A stretch of 64,000 nucleotides of DNA, from contig CAJHNH020001090.1 of assembly GCA_905116865.2 (NCBI GenBank), forward strand, positions 248,001 through 312,000, written 5' to 3'. This DNA is from Candidula unifasciata (Eukaryota; Mollusca; Gastropoda; Stylommatophora; Geomitridae). The position numbers were made by a program, and so were the translations under genes. The notes beneath the pieces are model-generated. The model saw only the letters and a program-made list of their open reading frames with translations. It had not been told where the DNA came from and made no database searches. Below are positions 1 to 10,760 of this stretch, piece after piece. Position 1 is the stretch's first letter, and each line of letters begins with the position of its first letter.

Positions 1-454
1 AGTTTTATGTGTGAAATATACTTTAAGAATGGTGGAATATACTTTAAAAGTGATAAGAAGGTCACTATTTTTCTTTGGTTTCCTTTTTTTTTCCTTTTTC
101 CTAATTCTTACTCTCCCAATTTCACTACTTTAAGTAAAAGAAAGAAACCATTGCCCATGCTTTGAGTTGTCTTTGATACAAGGAAATAAAAAGAGTAAAG
201 GAACTGGGTCCAAATGATGGGACACGCGGGTTATTTGTTGCTGCTTCTTTATTTTTATACATTTTATTTTATTTTGTTTTATTTGTTTTAATATTGAGTA
301 CACAAATTGACACACCCACCCACACAGGACTAAAGGTCACTTGCCAATCGTTTTGTGGTGCCCCAGTATAAATGTGCTATCTGGCTATAGTGTTGAACGG
401 GTTTTCCGAGATTAGTACCTGTCTAATTCTTATCCTTCGGGTGTTAATCCTCCC
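1..454. other. AT-rich stretch with no recognisable feature
   Basis: The stretch holds T-rich and A-rich runs and only short reading frames without recognisable motifs. I see no gene or named repeat. Confidence 0.5.
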
Positions 455-552
455 TCAGTCAGTCAGTCAGTCACTCAGTCAGTCAGTCAGTCACTCAGTC
501 AGTCAGTCAGTCAGTCAGTCAGTCATTCACTCAGTCACTCAGTCAGTCAGTA
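455..552. repeat. (AGTC)n / (ACTC) tetranucleotide microsatellite
   Basis: About 100 bp of AGTC repeats with ACTC variants. It lies directly at the 3' side of a minus-strand LINE C-terminal fragment, so it may have started as that LINE's 3' tail (inference). Confidence 0.85.
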
Positions 553-990
553 ACATGTCCTTTGCAAAACTTTGCTCCCATAACAACTCTCCAAAAAGCC
601 CAATCACAAGCAAGATGTCCCGCGTCCGTTACACCCATCTGGAGACTATCCGACACATCCTGCAACCATCTTCTCTTTGGCCTTCCTCTTCCGCTCTTCA
701 AAGTCATATACCCCTCCTTTATTGTTCTCTCTAAACTTTCGTGACGGTTCACGTGACCAGAATATTTCAGTTTTCAATTTTTTTTAAATCGTCTTTATTA
801 GCCAACCTTCTTCATTATTCAGTTCTTGAAAGACATTTATGGGCTGTTCAGCTTTAGTAAGTGTCCAGGTCTCACAGGCGAATGTTGCAGTGGGACACGT
901 GCATGCTCTTAGAAATCCTACAGGCTGAAAATTTGGAGGTGAAAACTGTAAAAAAATATATATAAATATATTAAAATGTACTCGGGTCAT
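553..990 (-). mobile_element. LINE 3' fragment (ORF2 C-terminus), antisense
   Basis: On the minus strand the frame at 784-990 reads FLRACTCPTATFACETWTLT, which matches the post-reverse-transcriptase block of APE-type LINEs (SCxxPVATYxxETWT). The frame at 543-752 then reads SGRGRPKRRWLQDVSDSLQ and AGHLACDWAFWR, the usual C-terminal GRGRPxxxW and AxDRxxWR signatures. The two blocks are in different frames and no start is present, so this is a 5'-truncated, decayed copy. It resembles the fragment at 26326-27890. Confidence 0.72.
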
Positions 991-1300
991 AATAAAAGCA
1001 TCCCAATGCAGAAGAGGAAAGACAATGAAAAAAAAAAGGAATTACTGAAAGAATTAAAGAAAAGACAACATAAATATTGTGGCCACATTAAAAGACATAG
1101 TACGCTACTAAAAACCATACTGGATGAAAGATGGAGGACAAGAGAACAGGGGTTAGACAATGATACAAGTGGGAGGACACACATCAAAAGATGGACGAAC
1201 AGCAGTCTGAGAGAGTGTACAACCAAGACAAGCGACACAGCATGTTGGAAGTCCATTGCAGCCAACCGTCATTGCAGAGACGGCACCTAATTGATTGAGT
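976..1300 (+). mobile_element. LINE 3' fragment (ORF2 C-terminus), sense
   Basis: The frame contains HKYCGHIKRHSTLLKTIL, then a degraded GRTHIKRWTNSSLRECT and SIAANRHCRDGT. This is the C-terminal tail of an APE-type LINE reverse transcriptase (RHKYFGHxxR ... WRSIAAN ... RDGT). The DNA ends in a short (ATTG) run just after the stop, a typical LINE 3' terminus. A second short copy of the same 3' end lies near 31738-31832. Confidence 0.7.
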
Positions 1301-1904
1301 GAGCCGCACATTGGACAACTTCGTCATTGTTAGGATATTCTTATATTATCTTATTCTCATCCTTGTGTTAATCCGAAACGGGAGCAGTTAACTATCTACC
1401 TCATGGCGGGAAATCCCATCTTCTACCTTGAACCAGCCAAGACGTCTGCACAATAATGCCTTATTCCACTTATCGCCGCTTGAAGTGGCTTCTGATAAGT
1501 CTGAGCAAAACGTCTTATCTCCGAAAACATATGGCCATTATAGTTCTTTCAGCAATAGATAACAGACTTTTCGCGAAAACTGCCAGTTAGATCGCAATGA
1601 TTTTTTTTTCGTGCAACCTTAGAAAATCCATGTCGAAAAAAAGGGGCGCATTCTTTAGTCCATAGATGCTCAGGACGCTGAATATCAGCCAATTCGTTTT
1701 GAAATTTTCGAGTCACTGTAAATAATAGAGTGAACCTTTAAATTTTACAGTAAACATCTAAATTTCCGGTTCTATGTTTTTTTTTTTTTTTTTTTCAGAA
1801 GCGTGTCTTCATAAAACATTGTTGTGTGAAGAAAATATATTTGTTGTCATTTATGTTCAATTTAGCTGAGTTGAGCTGAGTCAAGAAAGACATCACAGCC
1901 CTAG
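1301..1904. other. No recognisable feature
   Basis: No coding signature, no internal repeat and no similarity to the repeat families noted elsewhere in this window. A poly(T) run lies near 1778-1795. Confidence 0.4.
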
Positions 1905-2240
1905 GAGCGTTCACATATGCGCTCCGTCCCCGTCTTCAGAAGCCAGAGCAGTTCCAATACTAATGGTATCAGACGCAGTCTGATTATATGTCCATCATAT
2001 CCTTCCTCTGGGCCCTCTGGTGACACCCAAGTACATCATTCTCTTCAGGTCTCTCCAGGCCATGATAATATATTTTCTCTTCTAACTTCTTTACGCGTTC
2101 CCAACGGGCCTTGACCACATCTGCTTTGTCATGTATCAATCCACCGCCCAGTGATGCAGATCCAGCCAATCTGTCTGCCATGTTCAATGTAAACATGTCC
2201 CAATATGCAACAGTTAGTATTCCCTCTCAGTCAACATTAG
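1905..2240 (-). mobile_element. LINE fragment: end of RNase H domain, antisense
   Basis: The minus-strand frame at 1984-2196 reads DRLAGSASLGGGLIHDK followed by ADVVKARWERVKKLEEK. This matches the NERADxLAG motif and tail at the end of the RNase H domain of Jockey/I-type LINEs. Related pieces occur at 33056-33505, 42700-43440 and 60010-60390. It is fragmentary and flanked by decayed sequence. Confidence 0.62.
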
Positions 2241-2337
2241 ACCCCAGGGTGTATCCTAACTGCAAGCAAATTGCATTATGGTTGACACATTTGGATATGG
2301 AGATGTACAAAAGTAAAAAAAGCAAAGTGAAGGATCG

Positions 2338-2510
2338 GTTTCCACGCCTGTAGACGAATAGGGCATATAAGGCTAGACCTATATTTTTTTTATAAACCAA
2401 TCGGCACAAGATAGGTGATGTGGTCAGCATCACGCCGGTCGCCTTTACTTCCCGGGACTGCACCCGGTACCCACTCAAGGCTGGGTCGACCTAGGAGTCA
2501 AGATCATTTT
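2338..2510 (-). mobile_element. SINE-like repeat (family D), partial
   Basis: The 3' half shares strings such as CACGCCGGTCGCCTTTACTT, GGCTGGGT and CCAAGG/CAAG with the copies at 13205-13400 and 13405-13680. Those copies end, on the minus strand, in a tRNA-like B box. This copy lacks a clear B box. Confidence 0.55.
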
Positions 2511-3294
2511 TGAAAAACACATTTTAAATGTACTGGTTTTTTATTTTTTTATTTTCTCCTTTGACTAAACAACCTTGACCGACGTCTTATTTTGGTTTAC
2601 GGTCACTAAAAGTGCGACTTTGAACGAGTAAATCATGAAATTGCGTACATTTTCTTTGACCCCCTTGTTAAAGCAATCAGTGTACATTACTTCCTAAAAC
2701 TAATGAAAGTAAACCTTCCAAAAGTATACCACGACGGTTTTATGATAAAAATAGATATTGTAAAGAAGAAAACAAATTACACATGATATTCTTCTCAACC
2801 CCACGGATACTATAAGGCTACATGCAAAAAATTATTGCGATATAACAGGCAGTTTTCGAGAAAATTGCTTGTGTGTGTTTTTATCTGCTGTTGAAAGAAC
2901 TATAGTTGTACATCCTGTATGCTCCGGCTGGCAAGAAAATTGATTTGAAACCTAATAAAACATATAAAGACGTTATCCCCTCTCCCCCTTTTTTCCCCCT
3001 TTTCTGTCATCCAATGGTGCCCTGACTTACTCTCCAAGCTGCCGGTCAAAAACATACAATAACTGATCTGATAGATTATGTAAACCAGTGACATCAAAAT
3101 ACCGCGAGTGCGTTCATGCGTTTGACCTTGCCAGTGTCAGGGAAATGTGCCAGAGCCGTCTACGCAAAACTATTCATTCCAGTAGACCTAATAGACTGCC
3201 GGGTTGACAAAACGCGGTAGGGAAGTAGATAAATATATAAATAAATACGTTAACTAGAGGGGCGGACGGGGGTGCAAAGTAGGCTATCATCATC
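2511..3294. other. No recognisable feature
   Basis: The AT-rich stretch has no gene signature. A short ATC trinucleotide run begins at its right edge (3286-3317). Confidence 0.4.
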
Positions 3295-3643
3295 ATCATT
3301 ATCATCATCATCATCACTGTCATTTAGTGTCCCCCTATGTCACATAGGGCTCGTATTATATTGTTCCATTCCCTTTAATCCTGTCCAATCCCTCCGATAT
3401 CATGGACGGAATTCAGTCCAGCAGCTCTGGCTTCTCTCATCAAAGTTGGCCCTTAACGTTTCTCTTGGACGTACTCGTTTTCTCAGTCCCTCTATTTCCC
3501 ATTTCAGTGCCTGTTTGGTGATTTTCTGCTCGTTTCTACACAGAGTGTATCAAACATCGCCATCTTCTTTATCGTAAAGCTATTGTTGCCAGCGGCCCCA
3601 GACATGTTTCTTATTTCTTCACCTCTCATCAATTTATCTAATA

Positions 3644-4908
3644 CAGTAGAACCTCGCTTAACGAGTACCTCTCATAACGAGTAGTTCGCATAACGAACAA
3701 AAACAATTTGTATTAGAATGACTTGCTTAACGAGCGACGTTTCACATAACCAGTGGCGAGGAGAGGGAAAGTCCCGGATTGTGCGCTTGTTACATCAGTC
3801 TGTGTTTAGCACTCGTTCCAGTAGCATCGTAGTGTCGCTTGTGATCATACATTTTCTCAAACTTGTGTTATATTGTGATAAATGTACATGAATACTCCAA
3901 GCCTACAAGATGACCTTCCTGAATAATTTAAGTTCATCAAGATCCAGTTTCTGCCTCCCAACACAACTCCGTTACTCCAGCCCATGGACCAGCAAGTTAT
4001 TTCTAACTTTAAGAAGCTCTACACTAAAGCACTCTTCGAGCATTGTTTTAGGTGACAAGGGACCAACCTCACTCTCAAAGAGTTTTGGAAAAATCACTTC
4101 CACATCGTTGCCTGCCTCAAGATCATCGACAAGGCGGGGGAAGTGGTTACCAAAAGAACCCTAACTTCTGCTTGGAAGAAGCTTTGTCGATTTGTGCCTT
4201 TGAGGGGTTCGAGACAGTACCTGTGGAACCTGTAGTCAACTAGATTGTGTCTTTGGCCTCTATCTTGGGATTGTAGGTGGATAACAGTGATATCGAAGAG
4301 CTTGTGGAAGAGCACAGCCAAGAGCTGACCACCGAAGAGCTTATAAAGTAGCATTGTGTTTCACAGCAAGAAGTTTTGAAGGAAAGTTTGTCAGAGGAGG
4401 AGGTAACAGAAAAGCTACAATCTTCTGGCGAAATAAGAGAAATACTGAAAGCATGACAAACTGTTGCATCTTACATTGAGAAGCATCACCCTAATAAGGA
4501 AGTGGCTATGCGCGTTGCAAATTTTGTTTATGATAATGCTGTGTCGCATTTTGGAGCGTCGGCAAAAACAAATGTCTCTGGACATCTTTCTAGTAAAACA
4601 AAAATTAGCTATGTATCATAATTATTTCGTCATTTTGTTTTTTGTTTTCAGCAAATCGAATTGGCATTTCAGGTGGGTTCGTTCCGCGTTTGAAGAAAAG
4701 ATGAAGATGATTCACTCTCCTTAACAATATTATACAATTTTCTTTGAATAAACGCTATACATAATATTTTGTGAGTATTTTTTCGACATGGAACGCATTA
4801 TCTTATTTTACATTAATTTTTGAGAGAACAATTGTTACGCATAACGAGTGTTTGGCTTAACGAATATGATTCTGGAACGAATTATGCTCGTTAAGCGAGG
4901 TTCCCCTG
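3644..4908 (+). mobile_element. pogo/Tigger-type DNA transposon, internally deleted
   Basis: The ends are inverted repeats beginning CAGTAGAACCTCGCTTAACG and ending CGTTAAGCGAGGTTCCCCTG. They are flanked by TA at 3642-3643 and 4909-4910, the target site used by the Tc1/mariner/pogo superfamily. Between 3930 and 4400 a frameshifted transposase remnant reads FLPPNTTPLLQPMDQQVI and nearby blocks typical of the end of the Tigger DDE domain. At 1265 bp it is about half a full Tigger. The N-terminal CENP-B-type DNA-binding region and the first catalytic aspartates were not found. It interrupts an antisense LINE. Confidence 0.82.
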
Positions 4909-5152
4909 TACTATGTTCATTATTTCCCTGAAGCATTTATTGTCGACTGCATGTAACTTACCTTCCATGTCTTTAGTGTTTTCCCAAATTTCATTGACAT
5001 ATGTTAAAACTGGAACAACACAAGAATTGAATATACGTAACCTGTTCTAAAACTCTGAGTTCTATATTTTGTTCAGGCTTTTAAAAGTTGATATTGCCTT
5101 GCCAGTGCAGGTCATAATTTCTTCCCTTTTTGTTTCCGTGAATATCAAGGTC

Positions 5153-5388
5153 GGCTCTGTGGCTAAGTCGATGCGAACACTTCGCTTCGTAATGCCGGGA
5201 TGCCAGGTTCGATCCCAGCTGCGGGCAATGCGCCTTGCGTTGGTTTCGACAGTGGTATCAAGAAAGCCGACCGTCCAGATAGCAATGGCAAACTACTGGA
5301 CGTAAATTTGCCTAGAGAAACCACACAACAGCCAGGGGCTGTTAGGGTTGGTTCTGCAACGTCTTCTAGAGGATACGCAACAACCTTA
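5153..5388 (+). mobile_element. tRNA-derived SINE (family B), full length with TSD
   Basis: The head has a polymerase III A-box-like TGGCTAAGTCGATGCG and a perfect B box GGTTCGATCCC. The copy is flanked by 13-bp target-site duplications at 5140-5152 (GAATATCAAGGTC) and 5389-5401 (GAATATCAAGATC). The 236-bp unit interrupts the antisense LINE exactly between two coding blocks. A 5'-truncated relative lies reversed at 30527-30706. Confidence 0.85.
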
Positions 5389-5455
5389 GAATATCAAGAT
5401 CACTGCCTATATAAGTAAACTGGTCTGTTCTTTTTGTCTCAAGTGTTACATCTGC

Positions 5456-5708
5456 ATGACCTGTTGTGTGTTGAGCTTCGCTGTTCAATTGTACCAGAGG
5501 TCAGAGGCGTGATGGCCTACGCTAGTCGTAAAGGCGCTAGATCGTGAGACGAGTGCAAAAAGTCCCCGCTGCTTGACGCATGAGACAAAGCTTTCTTGAG
5601 ATTAACGGGTAACAGCGGTGTCCACGGGGTTTGTGAAACCCAGGTATAATCGGTCGCTAAACGTGAACTCGTGTCCTTGTAAGTTGCTTTCAATTCGTCT
5701 TATTGAAT
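5456..5708. other. Left part of unassigned 3.3-kb insert
   Basis: This sequence lies between two blocks of the antisense LINE but does not read as LINE. No recognisable domain was found. Confidence 0.35.
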
Positions 5709-5976
5709 GGACGTCTTGTGTGAGTAAAATGGTTGAATGGATTCTTGTGTGAGTAAAATGGTTAAATGGATTCTTGTGTGAGTAAAATGGTTGAATGGAT
5801 TCTTGTGTGAGTAAAATGGTTGAATGGATTCTTGTGGGAGTAAAATGGTTGAATGGATTCTTGTGTGTGTAAAATGGTTGAATGGATTCTTGTGTGAGTA
5901 AAATGGTTGAATGGATTCTTGTGTGAGTAAAATGGTTGAATGGATTCTTGTGTGAGTAAAATGGTTGAATGGACTG
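5709..5976. repeat. 29-bp minisatellite, about nine copies
   Basis: The unit contains GGATTCTTGTGTGAGTAAAA followed by TGGTTGAAT and repeats with a 29-bp period (for example GGATT at 5739 and 5768). Copies differ by single bases. Open frames across it are repeat artefacts. Confidence 0.9.
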
Positions 5977-7019
5977 TGTTTTCACAACGCTTTATTCTGT
6001 GGAATTCATGTGAACCGTCTGTCATGATTGTGGTGTATCATGAGTTGGACTTTTTTGAGAATTATGTCACTGATTGTCTTGAATGGACTTGTGTCGATCA
6101 GATTCTATGAGGATCGGCAGTGTTGCGGCTATAGTACAAGTGGTTGACGGGGTATCTGTACGGCACAGAAGGTACCTTGGACCTTCTGTGTTAACCAACG
6201 TGTAATTGTTATGGGAGGGGGGGGGGGAAATCAAAGGCTAATTGACGGGACGGATGTTAGTCAGCGATGCTTCAATGAGTGGCTGGGATAGCAGGCGGGA
6301 GGCCTGGAGTTTTCACCAAGATGTGTATCTATCTATCTTGAGTCTCAAGGGTAGGGGGGTCGTTTAGAGAACGAACCACCATTGGATTGTCACTGCACAT
6401 CACATAGGTGTATCTGCGCGGTCAGGTGTGAGTTGCCCTTAGCAGTCACCTGGGACACAGTTCGCTGGGGTGTTTCGTCCATGGCTGGAGTGACTGCCGA
6501 TATGTCTATTTGGGAAGGCAGAAGGAGACTTGACAGTGCGCCATCGATCAAGATTTTATCCTCGTCATAATTGTTCGTCCACAAAAAAAAAAAAAAGAGA
6601 CTGATCACACTAAAAGGATCATACTTGGCGTGGTGTATTGTGTTACCGTACTCGTAGACAATGTTAATGGTTATTTAAGGACATGTTAGCCTGTTGCGTG
6701 TGCCTTGATTATAGTGATGCTCATGTTTGCGTTGGCTCTCCATAACACGAGTTATAATCACTATCATCGGCGTGATTTATGGATAGAAAGAATCCAGTGC
6801 GTAGGTGAGAAGACGGACATTGATAGACACATACATTAAAGTATAACCCCTAGTTACTTAGCAAGCTTACGGTACATCCCCTGATCACACGCATCAGTGT
6901 CTTAAGTACAGAAGTTTTAATAAATTATGTGTAGCCAAATTTGTGCTGCTTTTTTATTTCTAACTCATTCTATGTGTTCGTGTGTGCGTGCGTGTGTGCG
7001 TACGGGCAATATTATCCGT
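5977..7019. other. Unassigned sequence within the insert
   Basis: The stretch contains a G run near 6208-6220 and an A run near 6584-6597. No coding motif is recognisable and the short reading frames have no family signature. Confidence 0.35.
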
Positions 7020-7182
7020 CCCATCATAGGACGCAATTGTTTGTGTTATTTTAAAGCCCTGTCCCGGTTCTTATCAGGGGCCCTAAATAAAACGGGGTTT
7101 CTAAGACTTACGCCCGGGTGATTCTTTTCCGAGTGGTGGAATTTTGTGTCACCTGGTGTTTATCGCTCGTCGTGAGGTCCTG
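7020..7182 (-). mobile_element. SINE-like element F, copy 1 (partial)
   Basis: It shares AACGGGGTTTCTA, GTCACCTGGTGTTT and GAGGTCCTGGTG-type blocks, in order, with 9219-9441 and with the reverse complement of 20252-20363. The 8-mer array begins immediately after the shared GTCCTGGTG string. Confidence 0.55.
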
Positions 7183-8797
7183 GTGTCAGTGTGTGAGTGT
7201 GTGAGTGTGTGAGTGTGTCAGTGTGTGAGTGTGTCAGTGTGTGAGTGTGTCAGTGTGTCAGTGTGTGAGTGTGTCAGTGTGTGAGTGTGTCAGTGTGTGA
7301 GTGTGTCAGTGTGTGAGTGTGTCAGTGTGTGAGTGTGTCAGTGTGTCAGTGTGTGAGTGTGTGAGTGTGTCAGTGTGTCAGTGTGTGAGTGTGTCAGTGT
7401 GTGAGTGTGTCAGTGTGTGAGTGTGTCAGTGTGTGAGTGTGTCAGTGTGTCAGTGTGTCAGTGTGTGAGTGTGTGAGTGTGTCAGTGTGTGAGTGTGTGA
7501 GTGTGTCAGTGTGTGAGTGTGTCAGTGTGTGAGTGTGTCAGTGTGTCAGTGTGTGAGTGTGTCAGTGTGTGAGTGTGTGAGTGTGTCAGTGTGTGAGTGT
7601 GTCAGTGTGTCAGTGTGTGAGTGTGTCAGTGTGTGAGTGTGTCAGTGTGTGAGTGTGTCAGTGTGTGAGTGTGTAAGTGTGTCAGTGTGTCAGTGTGTGA
7701 GTGTGTGAGTGTGTCAGTGTGTCAGTGTGTGAGTGTGTCAGTGTGTGAGTGTGTCAGTGTGTCAGTGTGTCAGTGTGTGAGTGTGTCAGTGTGTCAGTGT
7801 GTCAGTGTGTCAGTGTGTCAGTGTGTGAGTGTGTCAGTGTGTGAGTGTGTCAGTGTGTGAGTGTGTCAGTGTGTCAGTGTGTCAGTGTGTCAGTGTGTGA
7901 GTGTGTCAGTGTGTCAGTGTGTGAGTGTGTCAGTGTGTCAGTGTGTGAGTGTGTCAGTGTGTGAGTGTGTGAGTGTGTGAGTGTGTGAGTGTGTCAGTGT
8001 GTGAGTGTGTGAGTGTGTCAGTGTGTCAGTGTGTCAGTGTGTCAGTGTGTGAGTGTGTCAGTGTGTGAGTGTGTGAGTGTGTGAGTGTGTCAGTGTGTCA
8101 GTGTGTCAGTGTGTCAGTGTGTGAGTGTGTGAGTGTGTGAGTGTGTCAGTGTGTGAGTGTGTGAGTGTGTGAGTGTGTCAGTGTGTGAGTGTGTCAGTGT
8201 GTCAGTGTGTCAGTGTGTGAGTGTGTCAGTGTGTCAGTGTGTCAGTGTGTCAGTGTGTGAGTGTGTCAGTGTGTGAGTGTGTCAGTGTGTGAGTGTGTCA
8301 GTGTGTCAGTGTGTGAGTGTGTCAGTGTGTGAGTGTGTGAGTGTGTCAGTGTGTGAGTGTGTCAGTGTGTCAGTGTGTGAGTGTGTCAGTGTGTCAGTGT
8401 GTGAGTGTGTCAGTGTGTGAGTGTGTCAGTGTGTGAGTGTGTCAGTGTGTCAGTGTGTGAGTGTGTCAGTGTGTGAGTGTGTCAGTGTGTGAGTGTGTCA
8501 GTGTGTGAGTGTGTCAGTGTGTGAGTGTGTCAGTGTGTCAGTGTGTCAGTGTGTGAGTGTGTGAGTGTGTCAGTGTGTGAGTGTGTCAGTGTGTCAGTGT
8601 GTCAGTGTGTGAGTGTGTCAGTGTGTGTGTCAGTGTGTCAGTGTGTCAGTGTGTGAGTGTGTCAGTGTGTGAGTGTGTCAGTGTGTGAGTGTGTCAGTGT
8701 GTGAGTGTGTCAGTGTGTCAGTGTGTCAGTGTGTCAGTGTGTCAGTGTGTGAGTGTGTCAGTGTGTCAGTGTGTCAGTGTGTCAGTGTGTGAGTGTG
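7183..8797. repeat. 1.6-kb array of two interleaved 8-mers, GTGTGTCA and GTGTGTGA
   Basis: About 200 tandem 8-bp units differ essentially at one position (C or G). One GTGTAA unit occurs near 7672 and one phase-breaking GTGTGTGTCA near 8624. It is bordered on the left by element F and on the right by the FADD-box region of the antisense LINE. The open frames are simple translations such as CVSVCQ and are not genes. Confidence 0.97.
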
Positions 8798-9218
8798 CAT
8801 TCCGATGCTCTTCTTACTTAGCAGAACAATATCATCTGCAAACCAAAGATCTTCCAACTGTTTGTTGTTCACCAAGGCCAAGCCGACGTCTCCAAAACAC
8901 AACTTTTTTTCCATCACCCACTCAGTAGTTATACAATATAACAAGGGAGATAAAATAATCCCTGTTTTACTCCCTTTTCAACTGCAAGCCAGTCACTTAT
9001 ACCATCATCCGTTCGCACTGCACACTCTGAGGTTTTATACATTGCTTTAATAATGTTCATTACTTTTATTGGTATACCATAGCATTCAAACCAAAAGTTC
9101 CTCCACTGTGATGGTCAGTGTAAGCTTTCTTAAAGACTAGAAAATTAAAAATACGAGGTTGTTATTTTTTCCTTCGTTAATAATCTGTTAAACAAATCTG
9201 TCTGTATGTTTATCAGAT

Positions 9219-9441
9219 GTATTCGATCCTTATCTGCCGTCCTTTTCATGATGAAATTTTTCTTTATTTGAAGCCCTACTCTGGCTTTTGCCAGAGGCCG
9301 CAATATAGGCAGGCCATAAATATGGCCTAATGGCTGAACGCGGTTTCTGGGACCTCACCACTGTGATCCTCATCCACATGGTGGCACATAGTTTCATCGG
9401 GTGTTTATCGCTTGTGTGATGTCCTGGTGGGGTAGATAAGT
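9219..9441 (-). mobile_element. SINE-like element F, full copy with TSD
   Basis: The 223-bp insert is flanked by 21-bp near-identical direct repeats at 9198-9218 and 9442-9462 (18 of 21 match; shared core GTTTATCAGAT). It separates two blocks of the antisense LINE. The low-coordinate end is A/T-rich, which would be the 3' tail on the minus strand. No convincing A/B box pair was found. Confidence 0.7.
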
Positions 9442-9753
9442 CCGTCTGTCCGTTTATCAGATTATTTGCTACTTTGAGCATTCCTGCGGTAAAATAATCA
9501 TCACCTGCTACCATATTGTTTGCTAATGAATTGATTGCCTCGATCATTTCTGTCATTTATCTGTGCCATATTTATTGATATTATGGAAATTTTAACTTCT
9601 TCATTAAAAGTACATTGTAATTGTTTCTTCTGTACTAGGTCTATTTAGCGTCTACTTACAGTATTCTGTCCATCCTTTCTTCTGCACAGTCTCAGATGTA
9701 AGCATTCCATTCTTACTTTTAATTGACCAACCGCTAGTTTGAAAGTACTAGTT

Positions 9754-10077
9754 TGTTTATTTATTCAGCGGATCAACATCATGACACATGGGTGTAATCC
9801 ATAAGTGCTCCGTTCTTCTTCCAACTCAAGCCGGAGTCCGAAGAAGCTCAGCGCAGTGCACAAACTCTGTAGTACCGGCTACTTTTTTCGATTTCCAACT
9901 GCCAAGGGATTTTTCACGTGCGCAACAATACACACGGGCGTCCAGTCTTTACTACCCAGAGATCAGGCGAAATTACTAGAAGTCCACGTGAAAAAATTCC
10001 AGCCTTCACGGGGGCTTGAACTCGGGACCTCTAGCACTCGAGGCGGACACTATGCCCCGAGACCACGCAGCTCCTTG
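9754..10077 (-). mobile_element. tRNA-derived SINE (family C), 324 bp with perfect TSD
   Basis: Perfect 14-bp duplications TGAAAGTACTAGTT lie at 9740-9753 and 10078-10091. On the minus strand the element starts near 10077 with a tRNA-like head including GAGTTCAAGCCCC (B-box-like) and ends in an A-rich tail at the low-coordinate side. Related copies are at 16551-16796 plus 20040-20208 and at 21794-22058. It interrupts the antisense LINE. Confidence 0.85.
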
Positions 10078-10384
10078 TGAAAGTACTAGTTAACTGTTTT
10101 TGTATCCTCGAGATTATTTGAGCGATTAGCGTAGACAGACATATTTGTAAATTGATTATCAACAGATTTGTCATCGTAACAGGATGTATGACACAATGCG
10201 AGACAGCGAACAAATGAAAGTGGAACATCGATAGAATTAACGGGGAACATTATTTGTACGGGGTAATCCATGTGAAATATGTAAGATAGTACAGACCACG
10301 CTCAGCTCCAGATTTTTACATATGCAGCTGGACGTGGTACAGACATACAGACTGAGAGGCAGACATACATTCCATTTGATATAT

Positions 10385-10603
10385 GTTTGTTTGTTTTAGT
10401 ATCCAGAAGCCATGAGTTGTAAACCCTTAGGCTCGGTATTATGGATATCGCTACCTTTCGGCCTTCATTCCATTGTAAATACCGTAAATCTGGGAGAAAA
10501 TGTGGCTTTTCTGCCTACCCCCGGGATTGAACCCGGACCACAAGGAGTTCGTCACCCGGTCTCCGCGCAATCCGGTTTAGCCAACTACGCTAGAGAGCCG
10601 GGC
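10385..10603 (-). mobile_element. tRNA-derived SINE (family G) with A and B boxes and perfect TSD
   Basis: On the minus strand the head carries TAGCGTAGTTGG, an exact match to the TRGCNNAGYNGG A box, and GGTTCAATCCC, an exact B box. The tail is (AAAC)n. Perfect 13-bp duplications CCATTTGATATAT flank it at 10372-10384 and 10604-10616. At 219 bp it looks complete and comparatively young. Confidence 0.9.
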
Positions 10604-10616
10604 CCATTTGATATAT

Positions 10617-10760
10617 AGACAGACATACTGAACGAATATGCAGACAAACTGAGAGACAGATGACTGACGGACTATAGACAGACAAATAAACAGACGGACA
10701 GACACATCGACCGACAGACAGATAGGTGGGTAGGTAAGTAGGTAGGTGGCTGGATGGTAT
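10617..10760. repeat. Degenerate (GACA)/(GTAG) microsatellite
   Basis: Irregular GACAGACA and GGTAGGTA runs directly adjoin the SINE-G target site. No gene is present. Confidence 0.7.

Larger units (their letters stand above)
3295..10250 (-). mobile_element. Antisense LINE broken up by at least five insertions
   Basis: Read on the minus strand from 10250 down, the pieces follow LINE ORF2 order. 9463-9739 carries NNMVAGDDYFTAGMLK, the early RT block. 8930-9000 carries a VEKGVKQG-type block. 8800-8900 carries the active-site block WFADDIVLLSKKSIG. 5402-5455 and 4911-5139 carry FTYIGSDLD and LRIFNSCVVPVLTY. 3319-3643 carries ITKQALKWEIEGLRKRVRPR. The intervening DNA is Tigger, a tRNA-SINE, an unassigned block with satellites, element F and SINE-C, each listed separately. 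The LINE is frameshifted and dead. The order is seen directly; treating the pieces as one original insertion is inference. Confidence 0.65.

Noticed and set aside
5602..6025. Frames with IHSTILLTQES repeats
   Set aside because: Antisense translation of the 29-bp minisatellite, which shifts frame each unit.
7669..7860. Open frame of [12 protein letters not shown] repeats, and similar frames to 8928
   Set aside because: Pure translation of the 8-mer satellite with no unique coding sequence.
7183..8797. CRISPR array
   Set aside because: The repeats are contiguous 8-mers without spacers, and the genome is eukaryotic.
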